From positions 204,883,013-204,947,012 of the forward strand of contig OY755038.1 in the NCBI GenBank assembly GCA_963576565.1: DNA of 64,000 nucleotides. Reading direction: 5' to 3'. Shown here piece after piece: positions 11,684-23,125 of this stretch. This stretch comes from Aspidapion aeneum. Taxonomy: Eukaryota > Arthropoda > Insecta > Coleoptera > Brentidae. Numbering within the stretch: the stretch's first letter is position 1; every line of letters begins with the position of its first letter. Under the pieces are notes generated by a model that saw only the letters and a program-made list of their open reading frames with translations, did no database searches and had not been told where the DNA came from. The translations under genes and the position numbers were made by a program.

Positions 11684-12142
11684 CATTCCGGCATGCGGTC
11701 TGTATTTCGCCTCTCGTCTATTTCTCTATTAAAAAATACCTATTTATGATATATTGTGCCTCGTAATTATTTACAATTCTTTCTTACACTATCGTGATAA
11801 AACAAACAACGACTTAATTCATAATTTTAAAACTTTTTTAGACCTAATTTGGGTGTTGCTGAGCCCCCTATAGGAGTAGATGGTTAAATTATGTTTCAAA
11901 ATGCTGAAAAATAGTGGACTAAGAAAAACACAGTAAAACTAACCCTACTTTTTATTTTATGAAAAAACGCTAACCTCCCCCCCCCACGACCCGCTTGGAG
12001 TGGCTGGAAATTTGATTTTTGCTGAAAATTTTGATATGTCACACAATAATGTATCACAAATAGGCAAGCTGGAGCTACGTCCTATTTTAAACCTGGACTA
12101 TTATTTAAAACAAAAGCGTTTATAGATATAGCTGTACCGAAA
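11684..12142. other. AT-rich spacer with no recognised gene
   Basis: No open frame or repeat is recognised apart from a C-run near 11976-11985. Confidence 0.45.
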
Positions 12143-12828
12143 TTTACACAATTAAAATATAAATTGCTGCACTTGTGCTGGCGGCCGACATCAAACGCCG
12201 AACCGCACACCTGTTTTGCAGCGGGTTAGGGGCTGGTGGATCTTTGAGCCGGTGGCCTGTTTTGCAGCTATAGTTTTTGCAAAGTCAGTTGAACAAAGGT
12301 TAAAGCCGACCATCGGCATATCCTTTAAAGAAAGTGACATGGGCGGCGGTAGATATACTCATGAAAATTATTTCATTTAATTATGGCGTAAACTAAAGAA
12401 ATGAAAATAGATAATAAAACTTTCTATTTCTGCACCTACAGAAACGACACTGATTAATTTTCTAGTTCTGCATACTGCCGACTAAAGGGGTCCCGAAAAG
12501 CACACCCGAAAGCAATTAAAAGCGCATCTCAAAAAAATCTGCCAATCAGGTGCCGTCTATCCACCTGTGCTCGGTCGGTCGGAAAACAAATACTTTGTGC
12601 TCGGACCGCAAAGAGCCGCGCCTTTTTTCTGTCGGTAGTGTCTAAATTATACCAGGAAGATTTTATATGAATTTGGATAACTTTTGAAGGGCAGAATGAA
12701 GCAAAATTTTATGAAATCGATAGAACCCCGTATTAGGAGCATTTCAGGTGACTTTGCAAAAACTATACTATGATCTCTATATTTCCATTGATTGACAAGT
12801 GCAGCAAGTTATAATTTAATTGTGTAAA
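12143..12828. mobile_element. Palindromic TIR element, about 686 bp
   Basis: TTTACACAATTAAAATATAA at 12143 onward pairs with the arm ending AATTGTGTAAA at 12828, and GCTGCACTTGT pairs with ACAAGTGCAGC. A second inner inverted pair is ATAGTTTTTGCAAAGTC (about 12266) with GACTTTGCAAAAACTAT (about 12751). The interior is GC-richer, with repeated CCGACC/GGTCGG-like motifs near 12570-12600. No transposase is seen. Two nested inverted pairs suggest either one long imperfect foldback or one element inside another. Confidence 0.6.
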
Positions 12829-12950
12829 CATTGGCTGCGTACTCAGTGCATGCTATATAAACGAACCGACCGCTGTTTGACCGGGTGCGTTGGCAAGCTT
12901 GAGGCTTCGAGTTCCAACAAGGCCCATCTCAGCATAAACTTTTATCTAAA

Positions 12951-13081
12951 ACCCGGTTCCCACCACCACCCTTTCTCGTGCGTGCCCGCATACGCTTTAC
13001 ATGACTGTGATAACATTTCATATTGAGATCATGTGACGCGTGAGCGGGCACCCACGAGAAAGTCATAGGTGGGAACCGGGT
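12951..13081. mobile_element. 131-bp hairpin MITE
   Basis: The arms ACCCGGTTCCCACC and GGTGGGAACCGGGT close a hairpin that continues through CTTTCTCGTG / CACGAGAAAG and GCCCGC / GCGGGC. The loop holds TTTACATGACTGTGATAACA. It is too short to code and is a typical miniature inverted-repeat element. Confidence 0.75.
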
Positions 13082-13526
13082 GTAAAGAATAAAAAGTCGT
13101 ATGATTTTTTGGTTTGTATTATCTCATTCTTTAAACTTTTTTTTTCTCTTAAGAATTTGAATATCCTTATTTATGTATTATATATGAAACGTGCAGTTAT
13201 CATACCTATTTTGTCAAGTGCGATATCAAATTAAGTAAGTTTCTCAAAAGACATGCATGTAATGCTTTGTCAAAACTTATTCTAACTTTCTTTGCGCTGT
13301 TAGTATGTCGATTCGCCTACGATCGACTATAAGTAGCTGAAAGTAGCTGCCGAGAAAGTTTCACAAAGCTTCTTTTAACTATAAAGCTTTAGCTGCACAA
13401 CAGAGCCGGATACAATTGTCAATCAAACAAAAAGGGGGTTTGGAAGACACTTTAATCCTCTACGCAACCGAATGAAACTAAATTTTGGAGAACGTAGGTA
13501 CCTTTACTGCCATTTGTGGCTTCTTG
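13082..13526. other. AT-rich spacer with no recognised gene
   Basis: I see no protein motif or clear repeat structure here. Confidence 0.45.
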
Positions 13527-14314
13527 TACAGGGTGTCCAAATTCGATGTTTTTAGTGGGTTTCGGGTATTTTTAGCCGTTTTTAAGGTACGGGGTGATTT
13601 TGAAAAAAATGCGTTTTGGTAGGGGTTCTACCTTTCAGAAAATTTTGTTTTCGTGTAAAAAGCTTTCTCATAGTTCTTTTCTTAAAGAATTGACAGATTT
13701 AAACGGTTTTTATTTATCTCTTTTATTTTTTGAGATATTGCATAAAGTTTTTATTTTTTTGCTGTTTTTATACTTTTGTTTTTTTCAATACTTTTTGTTT
13801 TTATTTTATAATTTAATTTGATGACTGGGTTGAAAATATTTTAAAATAAGCAAATTAAAAATAACTAAAATATTGAAAAAATCAAAAATATAAAAATAAA
13901 AGAATTTTCAAAAATAAATTATGAGTGTGACACTAAAGGAAATTTTACGCTGATTTTAAAAATCGAATAAAAAGAGGGTCATTCCATAAGAAAAATTATA
14001 ACTTTATGCAATGGCTCAAGAACTAAAATAGATATATTAAAAGCGTTTACATCTATCAGTTCTTCATCAAATAAATTATAATAAAGCTTGTTAGACGAAA
14101 ACAAAATATTTAAAAATATAAAAGTTATGGAAACCCTGCCAAAACTTTTATAAAACACCACCTAGCTTAAAAACAGATTGCTCTATCCAGATGCGGTTTT
14201 GACCCTTAAGTCTCTCTTCAAATATAAGCGTCGCAAAGGGCGGGGCAGTTTTTTGATATCTCCCCTGGAAATACCCAAATCCCCCCAAAAACATCGAATT
14301 TGGGACACCCTGTA
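13527..14314. mobile_element. TIR/foldback element beginning TACAGGGTGTCC, about 790 bp
   Basis: TACAGGGTGTCCAAATTCGA at 13527 is matched by the complement at 14295-14314, with ATGTTTTT continuing the match. Weaker inverted similarity continues inside the arms (GGGTATTT with AAATACCC, GACAGATTTAAACG with CGTTTACATCTATCAG, TTGCATAAAGTTTT with ACTTTATGCAA), so the element folds over most of its length. It has no long coding frame. The palindromic TGTACAGGG context hides any target duplication. Confidence 0.65.
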
Positions 14315-14690
14315 CAGAGTTAACTAGCCGGTATTTACAAGCGCCAGATAATTGTTTACACACATTTAGCAGCTTCGCAAGAAGATAATGTCGTTGTGTT
14401 GATTTTTATAAAATCATCTTATAACAAAATCTATATCCATATGTAAAAGACAAAAAATTAAAAAAATATATAATGTGCAACATTTTAATAAAACATTTTG
14501 TTGTCATATTTTCAAAAATTAATTTTGTTTTAGGTTTTAGTTTTTATTTTAAACGTTTTAAACTCTTTTAATCACGTCGCTTATAAACTGGTTTAAATAA
14601 AGTGTCGATAAATCAATGGCAATTTAAAAATATTTGTTTTATGTAAACCCAGTTCTTAGTTTTAATGGGGTAGTATGGGTGCGCCATGCT
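14315..14690. other. AT-rich spacer with no recognised gene
   Basis: No gene or repeat is recognised between the preceding element and the left end of the giant inverted-repeat structure. Confidence 0.4.
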
Positions 14691-14945
14691 CGGGGGAGAT
14701 AATGGGGGCCTGCCTCACGGTGGATAGAATAGACCGGTGTTCGGATCTTCGAATATGTCGAATTTTCCACGTCACTGGTGGTCCAGCTGATTTTTGTAAA
14801 CAAAGGTTAGATCTGATATGAACAACGGAACAACTTATATTTTTGGAATTTTTTGAAAACTAAGGCAATTTTCGTACTGTTTTCTAGTACATCCTTATAA
14901 AATGTAATTTTCTAGACGTATTGTCGTTATTTTTTTTATCCCGCT
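14691..14945 (+). repeat. Left terminal inverted arm of the giant composite
   Basis: It aligns by eye with the reverse complement of 52735-52954 at roughly 80% identity, with small indels, from the outer CGGGGG to GTCGTTATTTT. A CCCGCTT / AAGCGGG inverted pair follows at about 14940 and 15123, probably a small MITE inserted just inside. Confidence 0.7.
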
Positions 14946-15169
14946 TTATTGTTTATTACACATAACTTAAATTACAAGTCAAACTGAATGTGATCGTGTA
15001 GTATCAAAGGTGAACCGAGGACTATTGGGTAGTAAACAAAGAAGTAAGTCAGCGGATGATTTTTGAAGCTGAAACAAACACATTATTTTCTTTGAATTTT
15101 AATTTTTGTGTAAATTGAAATGAAGCGGGCTTAAAAAATACTCTGCCAATATATGGGCCCCTAAGCTCA

Positions 15170-15841
15170 CACTAGGTACTATAGTTATAGTGTACGTGTG
15201 AGGCTAATATAACTAAAAACTGAAATATATTTTATTCAACTCCAGATTAAATTACCTTTTGTTTGATACCACACAAGCCATGTTTTGACTTAAACTCAAA
15301 TTTTTGAAATCTACCCCCACCCTTAAAAAAAACAAAAAACTAAAATGTATTTTGTTAAACTCCGGACTCAATTACTTTTCATTTGATATCACACACGCCA
15401 TATTTTCACTTGAACTCTAATTTTTAAAATATACCCCCACCCCTTTTTTTAAATAAATTAAAATGTATTTTGTTTAACTGCAGACTCAATTACCTTTCGT
15501 TTGATATCACACACGCCATATTTTCACGTAAACTCTAATTTTTGAAATCTACCCCCACCCTTTTATTTGGTTTGTGTTCGGTGGATTTTGTTCATTTTTA
15601 AATGGTACTATCTCGACCCAAGACCCAGCCTAGGTACCAAATTTCATTAAAATCGGCAAAGCGGTTTTTGAGTTATGCGCGTTGGTCGTTACAGACAGAC
15701 ATACAGACAGACAGACAGACAGACAGACGGCGCAACAAAAAAGTTTCAAAATCATCTGAAACGCAAAGATATATAAAAATTTTTGAAATCGGAGCAACTT
15801 TTTTTTTCTCGAAAAAATTAGGATCACCATAGCTCACACTA
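15170..15841. repeat. Insertion bounded by AGCTCACACTA direct repeats, with a 120-bp triplicate and an (ACAG)n tract
   Basis: AGCTCACACTA occurs at about 15171 and again at about 15831, and the right terminal arm of the composite has this text only once, so the segment between looks inserted. Inside are three tandem units of about 120 bp (15222-15570), each with TTTGATATCACACACGCCAT and ACCCCCACCC. After them come ACCAAATTTCATTAAAATCG, GTTATGCGCGTT and an ACAG microsatellite at 15691-15729. The last motif combination is common in arthropod repeats. No coding frame is convincing. Confidence 0.6.
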
Positions 15842-16074
15842 CTATAGTATAGTACCCTATAAAAAATAATGGATTCAATTGCATTAAAAAGTATTCAGTT
15901 TTTATACCTTTTAATAACTATGTATCCTGCTCAATTCCCTGAGCAGAGGATAGGTATTCAGAATTTATTCCAACCAATACTTTTTTATCCAAAACTGTTT
16001 TGGTTACATGTATATACCAAATTCTGAATTCATTTTTTATACATTTAAATACTTCTCAATATCTTTTGAAACCT

Positions 16075-19000
16075 ATCCATTTAAATGACTTTTTATGAAT
16101 TCATTATTTATACCGTTGAATACTTTTCAATACCTTCCTTTATCAATACAATTGAATGACTTTTCAAGTATTCATTTTCTATATATTTGAATACATATTT
16201 ATACACTTTAAAGCAATCCAATTAAATACCTTTTTATGTAATCATTATTTATACCAATGAATACTTTTTAATTCCTTCCATTCTCAATACAACCGAATAA
16301 ACATAAAAGGATTCATTTTTAATACATCTGAATACATACTAATACTCTATAAAACAATCCATTTAAATGACTTTTTATGAATTCATTATTTATACCGTTG
16401 AATACTTTTCAATACCTTCCTTTATCAATACAATTGAATGACTTTTCAAGTATTCATTTTCTATATATTTGAATACATATTTATACACTTTAAAGCAATC
16501 CAATTAAATACCTTTTTATGTAATCATTATTTATACCAATGAATACTTTTTAATTCCTTCCATTCTCAATACAACCGAATAAACATAAAAGGGTTCATTT
16601 TTAATACATCTGAATACATACTAATACTCTATAAAACAATCCATTTAAATGACTTTTTATGAATTCATTATTTATACCGTTGAATACTTTTCAATACCTT
16701 CCTTTATCAATACAATTGAATGACTTTTCAAGTATTCATTTTCTATATATTTGAATACATATTTATACACTTTAAAGCAATCCAATTAAATACCTTTTTA
16801 TGTAATCATTATTTATACCAATGAATACTTTTTAATTCCTTCCATTCTCAATACAACCGAATAAACATAAAAGGATTCATTTTTAATACATCTGAATACA
16901 TACTAATACTCTATAAAACAATCCATTTAAATGATTTTTATGAATTCATTATTTATACCGTTGAATACTTTTCAATACCTTCATTTATCAATACAATTGA
17001 ATGAACTTTTCAAGTATTCATTTTCTATATATTTGAATACATATTTATACTATTTAAAGCAATCCAATTATATACCTTTTTATGTAATCATTATTTATAC
17101 CAATGAATACTTTTTAATTCCTTCCTTTCTTAATACAACCGAATAAACATAAAAGGATTCATTTTTAATACATCTGAATACATACTAATACGCTATAGAA
17201 CAATCCATTTAAATGACTTTTTATGAATTCATTATTTATCCCGTTGAATACTTTTCAATACCTTCCTTTATCAATACAATTGAATGAACTTTTCAAGTAT
17301 TCATTTTCTATATATTTGAATACATATTTATACCCTTTAAAGCAATCCAATTAAATACCTTTTTATGTAATCATTATTTATACCAATGAATACTTTTTAA
17401 TTCCTTCCCTTCTCAATACAACCGAATAAACATAGAAGGATTCATTTTTAATACATTTGAATACATACTAATACGCTATAGAACAATCCATTTAAATGAC
17501 TTTTTATGAATTCATTATTTATCCTGTTGAATACTTTTTAATACCTTCCTTTATCAATACAATTGAATGAACTTTTCAAGTATTCATTTTCTATATATTT
17601 GAATACATATTTATACTCTTTAAAGCAATCCAATTAAATACCTTTTTATGTAATCATTATTTATACCAATGAATACTTTTTAGTTCCTTCCTTTCTCAAT
17701 GCAAGCGAATACACATAGAAGGATTCATTTTTAATACATTTGAATACATACTAATACGCTATAGAACAATCCATTTAAATGACTTTTTATGAATTCATTA
17801 TTTATCCTGTTGAATACTTTTTAATACCTTCCTTTATCAATACAATTGAATGAACTTTTCAAGTATTCATTTTCTATATATTTGAATACATATGTATACT
17901 CTTTAAAGCAATCCAATTAAATACCTTTTTATGTAATCATTATTTATACCAATGAATACTTTTTAGTTCCTTCCTTTCTCAATGCAAGCGAATACAAATA
18001 GAAGGATTCATTTTTAATACATTTGAATACATACTAATACGCTATAGAACAATCCATTTAAATGACTTTTTATGAATTCATTATTTATCCTGTTGAATAC
18101 TTTTTAATACCTTCCTTTATCAATACAATTGAATGAACTTTTCAAGTATTCATTTTCTATATATTTGAATACATATTTATACCCTTTAAAGCAATCCAAT
18201 TAAATACCTTTTTATGTAATCATTATTTATACCAATGAATACTTTTTAATTCCTTCCCTTCTCAATACAACCGAATAAACATAGAAGGATTCATTTTTAA
18301 TACATTTGAATACATACTAATACGCTATAGAACAATCCATTTAAATGACTTTTTATGAATTCATTATTTATCCTGTTGAATACTTTTTAATACTTTCCTT
18401 TATCAATACAATTGAATGAACTTTTCAAGTATTCATTTTCTATATATTTGAATACATATTTATACCCTTTAAAGCAATCCAATTAAATACCTTTTTATGT
18501 AATCATTATTTATACCAATGAATACTTTTTAATTCCTTCCTTTCTCAATGCAACCGAATAAACATAGAAGGATTCATTTTTAATACATTTGAATACATAC
18601 TAATACGCTATAGAACAATCCATTTAAATGACTTTTTATGAATTCATTATTTATCCTGTTGAATACTTTTTAATACCTTCCTTTATCAATACAATTGAAT
18701 GAACTTTTCAAGTATTCATTTTCTATATATTTGAATACATATTTATACTCTTTAAAGCAATCCAATTAAATACCTTTTTATGTAATCATTATTTATACCA
18801 ACGAATACTTTTTAATTTCTTCCTTTCTCAATACAACCGAATAAACATACAAGGATTCATTTTTAATACATTTGAATACATACTAATACGCTATGGAATA
18901 ATCCATTTAAATGACTTTTTATGAATTCATTATTTATCCCGTTGAATACTTTTCAATACCTTCCTTTATAAATACAATTGAATGAACTTTTCAAGTATTC

Positions 19001-20114
19001 ATTTTCAATATATTTGAATACATATTTATACTCTTTAAAGCAATCCAATTAAATACCTTTTTATGTAATCATTATTTATACCAATGAATACTTTTTAATT
19101 CCTTCCTTTCTCAATGCAACCGAATAAACATAGAAGGATTCATTTCTAATACATTTGAATACATACTAATACGCTATAATACAATCCATTTAAATCACTT
19201 TTTATGAATTCATTATTTATCCCGTTGAATACTTTTCAATACCTTCCTTTATCAATACAATTGAATGAACAAGTATTCATTTTCTATATATTTGAATACA
19301 TATTTATACTCTTTAAAGCAATCCAATTAAATACCTTTTTATGTAATCATTATTTATACCAATGAATACATTTTAATTCCTTCCTTTCTCAATACAACCG
19401 AATAAACATAAAAGGATTCATTTTTAATACATCTGAATACATACTAATACGCTATAAAACAATCCATTTAAATGACTTTTTATGAATTCATTATTTATCC
19501 CGTTGAATACTTTTCAAAACCTTCCTTTATCAATACAATTGAATGAACTTTTCAAGTACTCATTTTCTATATATTTGAATACATATTTATACTCTTTAAA
19601 GCAATCCAATTAAATACCTTTTTATGTAATCATTATTTATACCAATGAATACATTTTAATTCCTTCCTTTCTCAATACAACCGAATAAACATAAAATGAT
19701 TCATTTTTAATACATCTGAATACATACTAATACGCTATAAAACAATTCATTTAAATGACTTTTTATGAATTCATTATTTATACCGTTGAATACTTTTTAA
19801 TACCTTTCCTTATTAATACAATTGAATGAACTTTTCAAGTATTCATTTTCTATATATTTGAATACATATTTATCCTCTTTAAAGCAATCCAATTAAATAC
19901 CTTTTTATGTAATCATTATTTATACCAATGAATACTTTTTAATTCCTTCCTTTCTTTAAATGACTTTTTATGAATTCATTATTTGTCCCGTTGAATATTT
20001 TTCAATACCTTCCTTTATCAATACAATTGAATGAACTTTTCAAGTATTCATTTTCTATATATTTGAATATATATTTATACTCTTTAAAGCAATCCAATTA
20101 AATACCTTTTTATG
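16075..20114 (+). repeat. 283-bp satellite array, left block
   Basis: About 14 copies of a 283-bp unit are seen; CAATCCATTTAAATGACTTT recurs at about 16354, 16637, 16919, 17201, 17484, 17767, 18050, 18333 and 18616. Each unit is a dimer of two diverged ~141-bp halves, one with CTTTTTATGAATTCATTATT and the other with CTTTTTATGTAATCATTATT. Units near the middle are the most alike. It is interrupted after CCTTTTTATG by the LTR retrotransposon and resumes at 36367. No gene lies in it; short open frames are repeat artefacts. Confidence 0.9.
20111..20114. repeat. Target-site duplication TATG, left copy
   Basis: TATG precedes the 5' LTR and is found again at 36367-36370 after the 3' LTR. Joining the flanks restores the satellite text CTTTTTATGTAATCATT exactly, which proves the element borders. 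Confidence 0.9.
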
Positions 20115-20872
20115 TGTAACGTGTCATTTTTACGTTTAAGACAACGTTACATATTTGTTTATTTAGGTAAATAATCAAGGCTCTTTGATTCGTCTTTCTG
20201 TACACAAATATATAGTATTTTATAGAGCTAGGTTTGGAGGTTATATAGGGTCTAGGAAGTTACCTTAAAAGGAGGCATTCCATCGAATTACTGTGGACAC
20301 TACGCACATCGCATTATCTGGACATCGTAATTGGAATTTAAGATCACAGGCTTCGGGAGAATCACATAAAAATTTTGATTGTTTTGTTTTTATCTGTGGA
20401 ATTTTCTGATGCTCTTTGACGCTCATAAAGTTAAACAGCTGTTATGCTGGGGAATGGCGGCGTTGCCGCATCACAAATGGTTTCAGTAACAGGAAGGAAA
20501 CATTTAGGTGAACATTTCATTCCCTTACGTTTATTTCGAGGATATTGGGACAATCCGAACCTCATATCCTTCACGGATTAACTAGTTTTGATAGCACGAA
20601 AACATATTTAGGTTCACGGTTTGACCAGTAACAACCGAGGCTCCGCCACTTTGATATCTTTATTAATTTGATAGGGAAAGGATAAAATAAATACGAGTTA
20701 TGCACTGTTGTAAATGGGAGATAAACGAGGGATAAAAACCAAGACTAAAAGAATAAACGAAATCGTGTGAGTTAACATCTGAACACTCTTGTGCCTTTAA
20801 GCAATGGTTCAGTGTGTATTTTTGGGTTCAGGTTCAGAAACAGCTTTATTACTGTAGAAATGTTTTACAAAA

Positions 20873-21220
20873 ATGGCGTTAAACCATATGAATATTAGAG
20901 AAAACATTTATAAAGAGCGACGGAAACTTTTGACGAAGACTGTAACTGGAGTGCAACTAAATTCTGCGCTCAGTATAGCTTTACTCATATGGGAATTGGT
21001 TGAGTGTTCGAATATTAATAATGTGTATGGAGGGTGTCTCGACGTCCTTGTTATAAAAATTTCAACCGTGGAAATAGATCCGACAACACCTCAAGGTTTG
21101 TTTTACGTACTTCCTATCCCCTTGGTCGGTGCTGCCCCTATATACCTGTATAGAACTATGCGGTATCTCCTCATTGGTTACTTTGAAAACCCCGGGTTTT
21201 TCTTCCAGGCTTGCCACTGA
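20873..21220 (+). CDS. 115-codon open frame inside the 5' LTR, function unknown
   Basis: The frame starts at an ATG preceded by ACAAAA and runs 115 codons to a TGA. The N-terminal third is basic (KERRKLLTK near residues 15-23). Two hydrophobic stretches follow, roughly residues 30-42 and 77-105, the second rich in leucine, proline and tyrosine (GLFYVLPIPLVG). I do not recognise a family. It lies in U3, upstream of the LTR TATA box, so the 5' copy would need another promoter; the 3' copy lies downstream of pol and could be read from genomic or spliced RNA. It could encode a small membrane-associated accessory protein, but a chance frame in a 3-kb LTR is at least as likely. Confidence 0.3.
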   Translation: MALNHMNIRENIYKERRKLLTKTVTGVQLNSALSIALLIWELVECSNINNVYGGCLDVLVIKISTVEIDPTTPQGLFYVLPIPLVGAAPIYLYRTMRYLLIGYFENPGFFFQACH

Positions 21221-22915
21221 ATGTAGAGATTTATTTTTGGCGGAAAAGTTTTTTATAAATAGGTTTGCATCCTTTATTTGAATTTCACCGGGAAGATTAG
21301 GTTGGTACTATTGCGTTTTACCGTCCCCACTCCCCACCAAATTTACAAAACGGTTTCCGGCCACGACATTATTCTGGTATTCTCGACGAAGTGCTTGGTC
21401 TCTTTTTGCTAACAACTTTTGGCTGGGTCGGCAACAGGCTCTGGGATCGCCATTGTTTTTGGTTTGGCACTGCAGCGAATTGTAGGAGATATCCCAGAGA
21501 CTGTGAGGAGTGAGCCGTCGTGTTTTCGGCGTAATCGGAAGTGACGCTCACACCCTGTTGAGGGGATTTTAGGTCGGCCTACGCCATTTGTACGGGGAAG
21601 AAAGAGCATTGCCCTGTCAATTCCAGCGACGGGACAGTTGGGCTGGACGCTGGTGGGAAGCCGGACGGGCCAGTTATAACCCTGAGAAAGGTACGTTAGG
21701 ATTATTTTAGTTCATCTGTTTAAATCTACTTTGTTTTATTGAGTCGACATGGGGTCCTCGAGTTAAGTTACTGTGTAGGGGAACTTCGTGCAAAATTGAC
21801 GAATTCCAGGAAACTGAAACATTTCATTTTCCACAGGGTTTTTACGCTCGGGCAAGAATCCCACAACCCTTTTAAGACCAAAGTGCTGGCCTAACATCAT
21901 GTGCTAAGCGAGCACGAGGGAAGGCGTGAGCAGAGCAGGAGACCCGAGAGCAGTGGTGATACAACTGGACAACAGGATTCCAGGTTTACAAAATAAAACA
22001 TACACAGAATAATCAAGGACCAAGGTAGGAGCAAGCCGTAACTATAATTTTTTCCCTCATATATAAATTTTTAATATAATTTAGACGTAATCTTTTCATA
22101 TATTTCATATATAAGTTTTCACAGTATAATTTCAACATTTCTTGTAAACGCAAGATAAGGTATGACGTCATAATCCTGGTTTTGCGGCATATTTACTACA
22201 TTGACTTGTTTTCCTTCATTTCATTTATTTAAGATAATTTTACTGTCAAATTTAAAGTGCCTTGCTATTTTGGCCCTTGTTTTCATCCATTTCATTTATT
22301 TTTTTTTATGTTTCCGGTAATTTTATCTGATTTTACCCTTAAAATAAACAAGATGAACTAATTTTTCTTGTGTTATTTGTACAACCCAATGAACCAACTT
22401 TGCGGAGACAAAAGAGAGATGAGATTATATTATTTTTTTAGCGGTTTCGTTACACATTTTTACCTCATGGGGTAGATCTCGGACTGGGTTGCTGTCTGTC
22501 TCATTCTGCCTAACGTAGAATGATGACAGCAGATATTTGGCCCAGATCTCCCCTATGACAGAATGATTCTGGATGTGTATTTTTTTTTACAATCATTTAT
22601 GTAAGTGAGTCCTGCGCTACTGACTCAGATGTAGGTACAGTATGACCTGTTAAAGGTGTCCATCTACCTGTAAAGTATTTCTAGTTTTGTCATCTTAATT
22701 CAATCTTTTAGAATTTTATTCTGTTTATTTTTTTTTGGTTATTCTGAATTACATAAATATTCTGGAAGCCTCGGAAGTAAGTAGAATTTCATTGTTTGGC
22801 TGCAACGTTTGGGTTGAACTGTATTTTATTTAAGATCTTCTTTGTAAAACATTGATATTAAATAATGTGGCGCACTTAAAATTTTCTTATTTCTGAACCC
22901 CCCCCTTCTCCACTG

Positions 22916-22923
22916 TATAAAAG
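22916..22923 (+). promoter_or_regulatory. Candidate TATA box of the 5' LTR
   Basis: TATAAAAG follows a C-rich run (GAACCCCCCCCTTCTCCACTG region) and stands about 190 bp before the LTR end, where a gypsy promoter is expected. The identical box in the 3' LTR is at 36175-36182. A TTCAGT near 22992 could be an initiator but is further than usual from the box. Confidence 0.55.
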
Positions 22924-23068
22924 TTACCGGGCATATCAATGTTTTACCTAGCTGGAAAATACAGTTCTGCTTCCAGATATTTGTTTAATTATTCAGTGGG
23001 TTTCAGTGTCACAAAATGGCGGCGACGTCTTTACAAATGTCAACCAACTTTTTTTTAAGGCCACAAAT

Positions 23069-23080
23069 TGGCGCCCACAT
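23069..23080 (+). repeat. Extra primer-site-like sequence inside the 5' LTR end
   Basis: TTAAGGCCACAAATTGGCGC occurs at 23055 and again at 23096, a 41-bp step. The first copy places TGGCGCCCACAT inside the LTR; the second straddles the true LTR end. The first copy is also present in the 3' LTR at 36328, so it is a fixed part of the LTR. Confidence 0.8.
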
Positions 23081-23109
23081 ATTTTTTTAACTTTATTAAG
23101 GCCACAAAT

Positions 23110-23125
23110 TGGCGCCCTACGTGTG
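23110..23125 (+). other. Primer-binding site, tRNA-Lys type
   Basis: TGGCGCCCTACGTGTG begins three bases after the LTR terminal CA. The complement of the 3' end of insect tRNA-Lys(CUU), as I remember it, is TGGCGCCCAACGTGGG, which differs at two positions. A tRNA annealed here would prime minus-strand synthesis. Confidence 0.75.

Larger units (their letters stand above)
20115..23106 (+). repeat. 5' LTR, 2992 bp
   Basis: It runs from TGTAACGTGTC to AAGGCCACA. Compared by eye with the 3' LTR (offset 13259), I find one substitution at 22174 (T here, C at 35433) and a few changes in the last 25 bases. A TATAAAAG box lies at 22916, leaving a U3 of about 2.8 kb and a short R-U5. It contains a 115-codon frame at 20873-21220. 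Its last 45 bases hold an extra copy of the primer-site region. Confidence 0.92.

Noticed and set aside
21369..21609. Minus-strand frames of 60-66 codons in the LTR
   Set aside because: They are short, antisense, and overlap each other in different frames; nothing supports expression.
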